Shown one piece after another: positions 42,522 through 51,029 of a stretch of DNA of 64,000 bases; position 1 is the first letter of the stretch; every line of letters begins with the position of its first letter. The DNA is taken from the NCBI RefSeq assembly GCF_010095445.2, contig NZ_WFGV02000029.1, forward strand, positions 1 through 64,000. Reading direction: 5' to 3'. A program made the translations under genes and the position numbers. The notes beneath the pieces are model-generated. The model made no database searches. It was not told the origin of the DNA and saw only the letters and a program-made list of their open reading frames with translations. Origin of the DNA: Pseudomonas sp. TNT3 (GTDB taxonomy: Bacteria > Pseudomonadota > Gammaproteobacteria > Pseudomonadales > Pseudomonadaceae).

Positions 42522-43685
42522 GTGAAATTCTCGGACTTGAAAGGTAAGAAAGTTGGCATCTGTGCCTCCGGTGGCCTGGTCAGCTTATTCATCGCGCAGC
42601 GTTTGAAAGAGGAGCACGTTGACGTCGAACAGTTCATTGTCGACATTGGTCAACCGGGCGATGAAGCACACGAGTTTTGTGCAGACAACATCGAATTGAT
42701 GCAGGCCGTTAATGTCATTGATTTGAAGGAAGACATTGCGCTCAGCTTTCTCCACGCTGTCCGTGCCCAAGCGCAGTATGACGGTGGCTACTGGAATACA
42801 ACTGGCATAGCCAGAGCCGTAACTGTTAAAGGCCTGGTTAATGCATTGCGCGATCGTCAGTGCAGTATATTGGCCCACGGCGCTGTTCATGGCGGCAACG
42901 ATGAATTCCGCTTCAATTACTATCTGAAGATGTTTGCGCCAGAGATCACGCCCTTTTCTCCCTGGGAAGACCCAACCACGTCAGATCGTTTTCGAACCCG
43001 CGCAGACATGGGCGACTTTGTTGCCGACGCCGACGAAACCATGATGCGTACGAAAGCCCATCACTCCGTTGATGCCAACGTCGGCGGTGTGTCGCATGAG
43101 AATCGCGAAGTTGAGGTGCTCTCAAATTCACCCGACATGATCAGCCCGATCATGGGCGTCAAGGTCATGGATGCACCCGACGTGCCAGAGACTTGCAGTA
43201 TTACCTTTAAGCAAGGTATTCCCGTTGAGATTAATGGTCAGTCAGTGAGTTACTACCAGGCACTCGCTGAAGCCAACAGGATCGCGGGCCGCAATGGGGT
43301 GGTCTTGAAGAACGTGTTGGAAAACCGAATGAACGGCACTAAAGGCCGTGGCTTATACGAATCTCCGGGGCTGGACATGCTCGGCATCGCAGCGAAACAT
43401 CTACTGCAAGCAACGGTCGACAAGGACTCATGGGAGGTCCTGCGGTTTTTGTCACCCTTTATCGCACGTCAATCGTATGCAGGTCGTTTGTATGACCCCG
43501 CCACGCAGGCCGCATTGGCCAACGTAGCTGTATTGACTGAACAGGCGAATGGCACCGTCGATGTGATCGCTTATAAAGGCAACTACATGGTTGACCGCGT
43601 ACACGAATACTCCAAGTCGCGCTTCACCGCACAGCAATTCCGTTTCGCTCATGGCGGGCAAAAGTGGATCACTGAATCCGTTTAA
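42522..43685 (+). CDS. Argininosuccinate synthase-like ligase with altered ATP-binding motif
   Basis: A 387-aa ArgG homologue of near-normal length. The PP-loop that in ArgG reads SGGLDTS is here ASGGLVSLF, losing the conserved Asp; other family elements such as AHGAVHGGNDEFRFNYY (ArgG: a GKGNDQxRFE-type motif) and KGRGLYESPG are retained in modified form. ArgG condenses citrulline with aspartate; this variant probably uses a different carbonyl or ureido acceptor or a different amine. No ArgH-type lyase is in the cluster, so a succinyl adduct would persist unless the housekeeping lyase acts. It is a specialised paralogue, not a housekeeping gene. Confidence 0.82.
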   Translation: MKFSDLKGKKVGICASGGLVSLFIAQRLKEEHVDVEQFIVDIGQPGDEAHEFCADNIELMQAVNVIDLKEDIALSFLHAVRAQAQYDGGYWNTTGIARAVTVKGLVNALRDRQCSILAHGAVHGGNDEFRFNYYLKMFAPEITPFSPWEDPTTSDRFRTRADMGDFVADADETMMRTKAHHSVDANVGGVSHENREVEVLSNSPDMISPIMGVKVMDAPDVPETCSITFKQGIPVEINGQSVSYYQALAEANRIAGRNGVVLKNVLENRMNGTKGRGLYESPGLDMLGIAAKHLLQATVDKDSWEVLRFLSPFIARQSYAGRLYDPATQAALANVAVLTEQANGTVDVIAYKGNYMVDRVHEYSKSRFTAQQFRFAHGGQKWITESV

Positions 43686-43743
43686 GCCATGAGGGGCTGA
43701 CTGTCCTGGCATCCTGCACGTATTCTTGAAATAAAGGTTAACT

Positions 43744-44502
43744 ATGCAGCACAGACTAATTGTTATGTGGGCCCCTCCACGCTCGCTTTCCACCGCATTT
43801 GTACGTGTGATCGCCGCGCGTGGTGACTTCACTATCTTGCATGAGCCTCTGTGCGATCTGTCGGCGCGTGGTATATACAGCCATCCGCAGACGGATCATT
43901 CAACTCAGACGTTGAAAAACTCAACGGAGCTGTTCAATTATGTACAGGCAGTGCGCGCGCAACGTGCTGTGTTCATCAAGGACACCTGTGAGTTTGACTA
44001 TCGTCATCGACTGACGGGAACGTTTTATATGCGCGAAGCGCAACATGTGTTCATGTTGCGCAATCCGGAAAAAGTTATTAACTCACACTACTATATTAAC
44101 CCAGACCTTACCTGCAGCGAGGTGGGCTACCAACACTTGGCTGAACTCTATGATGCCGTAAAGGCGGAGTCGTTACATTCGCCCTTGTTCGTTGATGCGG
44201 ACGACATGATCCTGGACCCTGAGCGTGCCATTTCGAACTTTTGCAGGGATGCTAACTTGCAGCACCTGCCCTCTGCTCTCCAGTGGCAGAGCGGACACTT
44301 GGATGTGTGGGAGCGAACCCAGCATTGGCACTTGGATGCAGCAAACAGCACAAGCATTGCGCCGATCGAAAAGCAGTACAGCACGCGTGTCGACAACCAC
44401 CCGGTACTGCATGAATTCTACTTAGAAAATATGCCGCATTATGAGTATTTGAAGCGTGAAAGGGAGGCTGTACTAAAAAAGCACCTTGGCGACCTAGGGT
44501 AA
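43744..44502 (+). CDS. Sulfotransferase family protein
   Basis: A 252-aa P-loop sulfotransferase. The 5'-phosphosulfate loop is WAPPRSLSTAF at residues 9-19, and the 3'-phosphate site is in MLRNPEKVINSHYY (Arg and Ser). It moves sulfate from PAPS to a hydroxyl or amine. The APS kinase gene begins 8 bp downstream, so donor and transferase are made together. That pairing implies the final metabolite, or an intermediate, is sulfated. Confidence 0.82.
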   Translation: MQHRLIVMWAPPRSLSTAFVRVIAARGDFTILHEPLCDLSARGIYSHPQTDHSTQTLKNSTELFNYVQAVRAQRAVFIKDTCEFDYRHRLTGTFYMREAQHVFMLRNPEKVINSHYYINPDLTCSEVGYQHLAELYDAVKAESLHSPLFVDADDMILDPERAISNFCRDANLQHLPSALQWQSGHLDVWERTQHWHLDAANSTSIAPIEKQYSTRVDNHPVLHEFYLENMPHYEYLKREREAVLKKHLGDLG

Positions 44503-44510
44503 CGAACGAA

Positions 44511-45173
44511 ATGCATATAACTGATGTGTCCTGTGACCTGACCTGGCAATTATTTCCCGTGGAACAATCTATGCGCAGCGCTAGATTGAAACAAAAACCT
44601 TGTGTGCTTTGGTTTACGGGCTTGAGTGGGGCTGGAAAGAGCACCGTGGCCGGTCTTGTAGAATCGCTGTTATTTCAGAAAGGTTACCTGACTTACGTGT
44701 TGGACGGGGATAACGTACGTCATGGGCTATGCCGTGACCTGGACTTCACCCACCAAGGGCGAAGTGAAAACATTCGACGGGTGAGTGAAGTCAGCAAGTT
44801 GCTCGTTGACGCGGGCTTAATTGTATTGACCGCGTTTATTTCTCCTTTTCGACATGATCGTGCCCTGGTAAGAGCGCTGATTGGCGACAGTGATTACGTG
44901 GAAATCTTTATCAATGCCTCTTTTGATGTGTGCGAGGCACGCGATCCAAAAGGACTCTATAAAAAGGCCAGGGAGAAACAGGTCGCCGAGTTTACCGGCA
45001 TTGACTCTCCGTATGAACCACCCGTACATCCCGAGCTCATCATCAATACTGACACTCAAACCGCAATTGCTTGCGCTGAAAAGATAGTCAACTATTTGTA
45101 CAGCACGGGTCGGCTGTTATTGGATTCAACGGATGACTGCTTACTGCGCGAGCGTGTCCGTGCACGCAGTTAA
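44511..45173 (+). CDS. cysC: Adenylyl-sulfate kinase (APS kinase)
   Basis: A 220-aa kinase converting APS to PAPS. Walker A is GLSGAGKST; DGDNVRHGLCRDLDFT, GRSENIRRV, FISPFRHDR and DPKGLYKKAR are the family's conserved substrate and lid motifs. It is a stand-alone enzyme not fused to CysN and not next to cysDN, so it looks recruited to feed the sulfotransferase. An N-terminal ~30 residues precede the kinase fold; an internal ATG at 44571 is an alternative start. Confidence 0.92.
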   Translation: MHITDVSCDLTWQLFPVEQSMRSARLKQKPCVLWFTGLSGAGKSTVAGLVESLLFQKGYLTYVLDGDNVRHGLCRDLDFTHQGRSENIRRVSEVSKLLVDAGLIVLTAFISPFRHDRALVRALIGDSDYVEIFINASFDVCEARDPKGLYKKAREKQVAEFTGIDSPYEPPVHPELIINTDTQTAIACAEKIVNYLYSTGRLLLDSTDDCLLRERVRARS

Positions 45174-45196
45174 GCTCATCAATTGGAGGAAGTAAG

Positions 45197-46519
45197 ATGG
45201 ACCATTTTAACTTTGTCGACGGTCATTTACATGTGGAGCACCTCGATGTTCGTCAGATAGTCGAACAGCATGGAAGCCCTGTGTATGTCTATTCAGCACA
45301 CACCCTGAAAAATCACTACACCGTGCTCAAAGATGCTTTTTCCGCCCTCTCGCCGTTGATTTGTTTCTCAGTTAAAAGCTGCAGCAATCTCAGCATTCTT
45401 AAGCTCTTGGTCGATCAAGGATCGGGGCTGGATGTGGTCAGTGGCGGTGAGCTCTACCGGGCACTGATGGCAGGAGTGACGGCGGACAAGATTGTGTTTG
45501 CCGGGGTCGGCAAGTCGCGTGAAGAAATTCGCTACGCGGTTGAAGCTGGCGTTTTCCTTTTTAATGTTGAGTCTGAAGGCGAGCTGCTGCGGCTGGATGA
45601 GGTCGCCACGACGGCCGGTAAGCGTATAAAAGTAGCCATTCGTATCAATCCGGATGTGGCGGATGCTGGCACGCCTGAGAAAACCTCAACAGGCGGCCGC
45701 CAGACAAAATTTGGCATACCGATGGAACGCGCCGATGAACTCTTCGAGCCGAAGCGTTACTCAAGCGTCGATGTCGTTGGGATCCATATTCATCTTGGAT
45801 CGCCGATTCCATCGGCTCAGACCTATTTGTCTGCCATCGATAAGATCGAGGACATGATCAACCGACTTAAGGCGGCTGATTGCGCGATCGAATTTGTCAA
45901 CATTGGCGGAGGTTTTCCAGCGCAGTACGGGACCGAAAGCAATCCCGTTGGCTCATTAACTGAAACGGGAGCACTTATTTGTCAGCGTCTGCAAGGGCTG
46001 AAACAGCGCGGTATCCGCTTCATCATTGAACCGGGTCGTTCGATCAGTGCAAATGCCGGTATTTTGCTGACCACCGTCGAATACATTAAACAAGGCTGGG
46101 ATCGAAAGATCGCTATTGTCGATGCGGGCATGAACGTACTGCTGCGGCCCACCCTGTATGGTGCCAACCATGTTATTTGGCCAACACATTTTGACAATTT
46201 TTCTGGCCATTGGACTGCATTAACCCAGAGCGCTCAGCAGTCCGACGTCACTCACCTGGAGGAGACCGATATTGTTGGGCCTATTTGTGAGACCGGCGAT
46301 CACTTTGCATTAGGTCGAGCATTACCGGCGTTCGACAACGGCAGTGTATTGGCGATTTTTTCATGTGGTGCGTATGGCATGAGTATGGCCAGCCAATACA
46401 ACTCCCGTGGGCGCCCACCCGAAGTTCTGGTTGAGGGAATCGATGCCAAGTTAATACGGGCTCGTGAGACTCACGAAGATTTAGTGGCTCACGAATTATG
46501 TGGCTTGGACAACGCTTGA
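45197..46519 (+). CDS. Diaminopimelate/ornithine decarboxylase-like PLP enzyme (fold III)
   Basis: A 440-aa LysA-family protein. The PLP lysine is in CFSVKSCSN (relatives: YAxKAN), with GIHIHLGSPI, the phosphate-binding FVNIGGGFPAQYG, IIEPGRS and, at the active-site interface, GPICETGDHFALGRALP and GAYGMSMASQYNSRGRP. It probably decarboxylates an amino acid or a modified intermediate. LysA homologues occur in other amino-acid-derived toxin clusters, for example TabA in tabtoxin synthesis. GGAGGA precedes the start; 23 bp separate it from the kinase gene. Confidence 0.88.
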   Translation: MDHFNFVDGHLHVEHLDVRQIVEQHGSPVYVYSAHTLKNHYTVLKDAFSALSPLICFSVKSCSNLSILKLLVDQGSGLDVVSGGELYRALMAGVTADKIVFAGVGKSREEIRYAVEAGVFLFNVESEGELLRLDEVATTAGKRIKVAIRINPDVADAGTPEKTSTGGRQTKFGIPMERADELFEPKRYSSVDVVGIHIHLGSPIPSAQTYLSAIDKIEDMINRLKAADCAIEFVNIGGGFPAQYGTESNPVGSLTETGALICQRLQGLKQRGIRFIIEPGRSISANAGILLTTVEYIKQGWDRKIAIVDAGMNVLLRPTLYGANHVIWPTHFDNFSGHWTALTQSAQQSDVTHLEETDIVGPICETGDHFALGRALPAFDNGSVLAIFSCGAYGMSMASQYNSRGRPPEVLVEGIDAKLIRARETHEDLVAHELCGLDNA

Positions 46520-46564
46520 CGCTGACGCACTGCGGCGGCTCTCTAAATAGATTGGAATGTGACC

Positions 46565-47836
46565 ATGACTCACAACATTGCAGTAATCGTCGATGCGTAT
46601 TCCACTGGCGCGAAACTGGCCGCTAAGTTTCATTCAGAGGGCGTAGCGGTCCTGCACGTCCAGAGTGCCTCGCCCATCATTGATTTTTATATCAACGATT
46701 TCAGGCCCGGCGACTTTATCGCCAACGTGGTATTTAACGATTTGGCCGAATGCCTGGTCGAAATGAATCGGTGGTTGAACGGCATCAAGCCTATTTGTGT
46801 TTTGGCCGGCGCCGAAACGGGTATTGAACTTGCGGATCTGCTAGCCGCCGAACTCGGCGTGGAGGGAAACTCCACGGAGACGTCGCGTGTTCGGCGAGAT
46901 AAATACGCAATGGCCTGCGCGCTCAAAGAGGCGGGGTTAGCCACACCTTATTTTCTGCGCACAGACAATTTAAACACGTTGACTGAATGGGCCTCAGGCC
47001 ACTGCTGGCCAATTGTGCTGAAGCCCTTAGCCAGTGCCGGTAATGACAGTGTGTTTTTCTGCAATGACCGAACCGAACTGGAAAGTGCTTTTCACTCCAT
47101 CTATAACAAAGCCAACCGCTTTGGTGGGCACAATAACCATGTGCTGGCACAGACCCATTTGAAGGGTACGCAGTACGTCATTAATAGTGTTTCAATCGAC
47201 GCGCAGCATTATATTTCTGATATGTGGATCGATCGCCGCAAGGTGATTGCCGGCGCCTCAAATATTTATGATTGCGAAGAACTTCTGGCCTATGAGGGTG
47301 AGGGGCAGGAGGCTTTAGTCAGCTATATGAAAAAAGCGCTTGATGCGCTGGGTGTGCGCAATGGGCCCGCTCACTCCGAAATCATGATGACTGCTGAGGG
47401 GCCGGTGTTGATTGAAACCGGCGCCCGCCTGCAGGGCGCAATGCTCGAAGAAGCGGTTATCGAGGCGCTTGGCGAGAGCCAAATCACGCTGACGATCGAA
47501 CGTTATTGCCACCCTCACCTGTTCAAACGGCGTTTGGACCAGCAGTACGTTTTATCAAAACATGTCCTATGCGTAGCGATGATCTCCGACCAGGAAGGCG
47601 TCATTGTTGATACAACCGGCTTCGAGAACATTCGCTCGCTTTCTTCCTATGCCTGCCATTTTCACCTGCCCGAAAAGGGCGACACGATTACACGCACCAT
47701 CGACTTATTTACGATTCCGGGCGTTGTTTACCTGAGCCATGAAGAACTCGCCGTTTTACAGGCTGATTACGCAACGATCCGTCGGCTTGAGAGCGCACAC
47801 CAAGTGTTTTCTGTGAATGAGAACGTGCCTGTATAA
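46565..47836 (+). CDS. ATP-grasp ligase (amino-acid ligase type) 1
   Basis: A 423-aa ATP-grasp enzyme joining a carboxylate to an amine through an acyl phosphate. ATP-binding elements include WPIVLKPLASAGNDSVFFC and GGHNNHVLAQTHLKG; metal ligands lie in GPAHSEIMMTAEGPVLIE and TGARLQGAMLEE. These resemble L-amino acid ligases such as BacD. The ATG at 46565 was chosen over the overlapping GTG at 46559 for its spacing to TTGGAA. It is one of two such ligases in the operon, so at least two amide bonds may be formed outside NRPS logic. Confidence 0.88.
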   Translation: MTHNIAVIVDAYSTGAKLAAKFHSEGVAVLHVQSASPIIDFYINDFRPGDFIANVVFNDLAECLVEMNRWLNGIKPICVLAGAETGIELADLLAAELGVEGNSTETSRVRRDKYAMACALKEAGLATPYFLRTDNLNTLTEWASGHCWPIVLKPLASAGNDSVFFCNDRTELESAFHSIYNKANRFGGHNNHVLAQTHLKGTQYVINSVSIDAQHYISDMWIDRRKVIAGASNIYDCEELLAYEGEGQEALVSYMKKALDALGVRNGPAHSEIMMTAEGPVLIETGARLQGAMLEEAVIEALGESQITLTIERYCHPHLFKRRLDQQYVLSKHVLCVAMISDQEGVIVDTTGFENIRSLSSYACHFHLPEKGDTITRTIDLFTIPGVVYLSHEELAVLQADYATIRRLESAHQVFSVNENVPV

Positions 47837-47976
47837 AACCGGGTTCACTCGGCCCTACCTGAGTTGAGCGAGTACCACAGCCTTTTCTCGCGTGCCGGTT
47901 GACCATTTACAGCATTCTCTGACGAACGCACATAGCGCTTAGATTGTTTATACATTTCTATTTACAGGAGTATTAG

Positions 47977-50961
47977 ATGATTATTGGTCAACGCGAGCAC
48001 TCACCCCTGAGTGACTGTCAGCCAGACAGGCTAAGTGTACTGGCGATGGTGTATACGGCTGCACACAGGCAGGGAAGCAAAACAGCAGTCACCTGCGGTG
48101 ATCAATCCCTTACTTATAATGAACTAATAGCCGCTGCACGCGCCAACGCAAAGCGTTTGCACGCCTGCGGTGTGAGCAACAAAGATGTTGTGCTCTGTGC
48201 GTTACCGACCGGTGTCGAGTTACCCATCGCGTGGTTGTCTGTGATGATGACCAACGCCATTATTATTCCGGTGGATGCCAAATGGCCGAAAAATAGAATA
48301 CACGCAGTCGTGGAGGCCAGCCAGGCAGCATGGGTTATCACGAATGGAGAACAGCCGGCCTTAAGAAGTGCCGGCCTGAACCTGTTTGAAATAAGACTCG
48401 ACGGCACGACAGACTTAAATGCTGAAACGTACGCCCAGTGTTTCTCAGACGACCTGCTCTATGGTTTCTTTACATCGGGATCAACCGGCCGCCCGAAATG
48501 CGCCTTGAATTATCATGCCGGGCTTGTGAATCGCTTTACCTATATGACCAAGCGCTTTGGTGGCGGGCACACTGTCTATCAGAACAGCGCGCCGTTGTTC
48601 GACTCGTCAATTTGGCAAATGCTGTGGCCGCTCACCAATGGCGGCGTGGCGGTATTGCCTAAACAGCGCGATCACTGGAATGTCGAGTCGCTGGTAGAAG
48701 AGATTGAACGTCATCACATCACGATGACTGATTTCGTACCCACCCTCTTCAAATTATTAATTCGTGCACTGGAGAATGGGACCCTTGCCGCAAAACGCTT
48801 GGACAGCTTGCGGCATGTCTTGATCGGCGGAGAAGAGATTGACGCTGCATCCGTGCACACATTTAGGCGCTTTTTCCCACGTTGTACGGTCATCAATACC
48901 TATGGTCACACCGAGGCATCAATCGGGATGGTATTTCATGAGGTGTGCGATCACGACAATGACAAGATTCCACTCGGCCAGCCTATCGATAATACGTATG
49001 TCAAAATTGTCGACGACCAGTTGAGGCCCGTGACGGATGGCGTCTTTGGGGAAATCGTTGTTGCCGGTATTTGCGTCGGAGGTGGCTACCTGAATGCCCC
49101 GGAACTGAGCGCACGATCCTTTATACGTAATCCCTTTTCAGACCTGCCTGGCGACAAGGTTTACTTGACTGGGGACATTGGCCGTATACGGCCCGATGGT
49201 TGCCTTGAATATGGCGGCAGAGCTGACGACCAAGTCAAGGTGCGCGGGGTGCGTATCGAGCTCAACGAAATAGTGTCGGCAATCAAGGCCGGGTTCGACG
49301 CCGTAAACGACGCACTGGCATTTGTCTTGCCCACTCAGCGGGGCGATGCGAGTTTGGCGCTGGTCTACGTGGCGCCACACGCATTGGATTTACAGCACGT
49401 ACGACGCGAACTGGCGCGGCATCTGCCAGCGACACACATGCCACAGTTAGTGCATCACTTGAAGACCCTGCCTATTTCACCCAATGGGAAGGTAGACCGT
49501 AAACGTATAATCAATGACTTGAAAAACCAACATTCCGATACGCTACAACCCTGTAACAACAGTACCCTGCTGGAAAAAATTATTGCGTGTTATCGCACCG
49601 TACTGCTGAACAATCAGATAGGGAGTGAAGACGACTTTTTCGAATGCGGTGGAGATTCGTTGGCAGCCGCTAATCTATCACTGGCATTGGGCAAGCATAT
49701 TGCAACCGCTGTTCCGATGACCGCCATTTATCAGTTCGCAACGCCGTCGCAACTGGCCGACTTTATGAGCGGCTGTGAGCAAATGGTCGAAGCCACGCCA
49801 AGCGACAGCTTGGCGAGGGTCGCATTCAATAATCACCAGCCGACAGCGACAATGAGCTCGACGCTCTTATTGACCGGCTCGAGTGGTTTTGTAGGCATTC
49901 ATATTCTTGCGCACTTATTAGCCACCACCCACCTGCACGTGACCGTCCTGCTACGTGGCAGCAACAGAGAAAGCGCTCTATGCCGCTTGGAGCAAGTGTT
50001 CCTGAACGCGTTCCCTGCAAGCGTATTACAACGCCAACGTATTAATGTCTTGCTAGGTGATTTGGCCTTGCCATGTTGGGGCTTGGATCCAGATGAATGG
50101 CAACATCAATGTGCTTCTATTGATGAGGTGATTCATTGTGGCGCGGCGGTCAATTTCCTGTTCCATGCCTCTCAATTGTTCTCAGCGAATGTGGGTGGAA
50201 CCCAGGAACTCATCCGATTCTGTAATGAAGGTAAGGCAAAGAGGTTGCACCACATTTCATCGTTGGCAGCCAAGCTGCCAGCCGTGTCTGGCCGAGATCC
50301 GGAAGGCATTGTCTCGGCCATCGAGGCAGCAGCATTGGGTGTGACCGGGTACGGGTATACCAAATACCTGGCAGACAACCTCGTCGTTGCCGCACAGCGG
50401 CAAGGGCTGCATGCCAGGATTTATCGTGTCGATGATGTGCTGCCGTCGATGAGTACCGGCTACTCAAATGGCCAGTCTCTTTTTCATTTATTGCTTAAGC
50501 AATGCGTTCAGATGGGCGTGGCGCCTGCGGGCTGCGGCAGCCTTGGCCTATTGTCAGCGGATGCGTTGGCCGAGTGGTTGTGCACGTTTGTGGGTAGCCA
50601 GGAACGGTTCCAGAGCGGAGCCTCTCTGATTGATGTTGTTGGCCAACACTATGTCGAATTTGACGACATTGTGCGCTATACCGCGCAGAGAACGGGTCGT
50701 GATATAGCCTGCGCCTCCTATACAGAATTTTTGTCGATGCTAACGCACGCGGGTCAAAGCGAAGCGACGCTGATACACCAAATATTACCGCCCGTGAATG
50801 CTGACAAAGTGGCATTCACCAAAGCGCCCCGTTGCCTGCTAGCAGATATCCCTCAAGCCCATCTACTTACAGCGGACCTGAATAGTTTTGATGCTTTCAT
50901 TCACCTGTTCAAAGCCGAACTGGACGAGCGTTCAAACAACCAACGTTGTGTGCTGAGCTAA
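47977..50961 (+). CDS. Stand-alone NRPS-like protein: adenylation, carrier and thioester reductase
   Basis: A 994-aa A-T-R protein without a condensation domain. A domain ~30-515: core motifs FFTSGSTGRPK, FDSSIWQML, NTYGHTEASI, YLTGDIGRI and PNGKVDRKR with the catalytic Lys. The Asp in FDSSIW corresponds to the residue that holds the alpha-amino group in GrsA, supporting an alpha-amino-acid substrate. Carrier: FFECGGDSLAAANL with phosphopantetheine Ser561. Reductase ~625-994: TGSSGFVGIHIL and YxxxK in GYGYTKYLAD. It should load an amino acid or short peptide and release it as an aldehyde using NADPH. AGGAG lies 6 bp before the ATG. Confidence 0.93.
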   Translation: MIIGQREHSPLSDCQPDRLSVLAMVYTAAHRQGSKTAVTCGDQSLTYNELIAAARANAKRLHACGVSNKDVVLCALPTGVELPIAWLSVMMTNAIIIPVDAKWPKNRIHAVVEASQAAWVITNGEQPALRSAGLNLFEIRLDGTTDLNAETYAQCFSDDLLYGFFTSGSTGRPKCALNYHAGLVNRFTYMTKRFGGGHTVYQNSAPLFDSSIWQMLWPLTNGGVAVLPKQRDHWNVESLVEEIERHHITMTDFVPTLFKLLIRALENGTLAAKRLDSLRHVLIGGEEIDAASVHTFRRFFPRCTVINTYGHTEASIGMVFHEVCDHDNDKIPLGQPIDNTYVKIVDDQLRPVTDGVFGEIVVAGICVGGGYLNAPELSARSFIRNPFSDLPGDKVYLTGDIGRIRPDGCLEYGGRADDQVKVRGVRIELNEIVSAIKAGFDAVNDALAFVLPTQRGDASLALVYVAPHALDLQHVRRELARHLPATHMPQLVHHLKTLPISPNGKVDRKRIINDLKNQHSDTLQPCNNSTLLEKIIACYRTVLLNNQIGSEDDFFECGGDSLAAANLSLALGKHIATAVPMTAIYQFATPSQLADFMSGCEQMVEATPSDSLARVAFNNHQPTATMSSTLLLTGSSGFVGIHILAHLLATTHLHVTVLLRGSNRESALCRLEQVFLNAFPASVLQRQRINVLLGDLALPCWGLDPDEWQHQCASIDEVIHCGAAVNFLFHASQLFSANVGGTQELIRFCNEGKAKRLHHISSLAAKLPAVSGRDPEGIVSAIEAAALGVTGYGYTKYLADNLVVAAQRQGLHARIYRVDDVLPSMSTGYSNGQSLFHLLLKQCVQMGVAPAGCGSLGLLSADALAEWLCTFVGSQERFQSGASLIDVVGQHYVEFDDIVRYTAQRTGRDIACASYTEFLSMLTHAGQSEATLIHQILPPVNADKVAFTKAPRCLLADIPQAHLLTADLNSFDAFIHLFKAELDERSNNQRCVLS

Positions 50962-51029
50962 CGCGCGAAGCGTAGGCTTTAATATTCACACGCGTTTAAC
51001 TATTTATATGTATTTTCCAGGAGAGACCT

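Noticed and set aside
42522..43685. Housekeeping argG
   Set aside because: The altered PP-loop and its setting in a specialised cluster argue for a paralogue, not the arginine biosynthesis gene.
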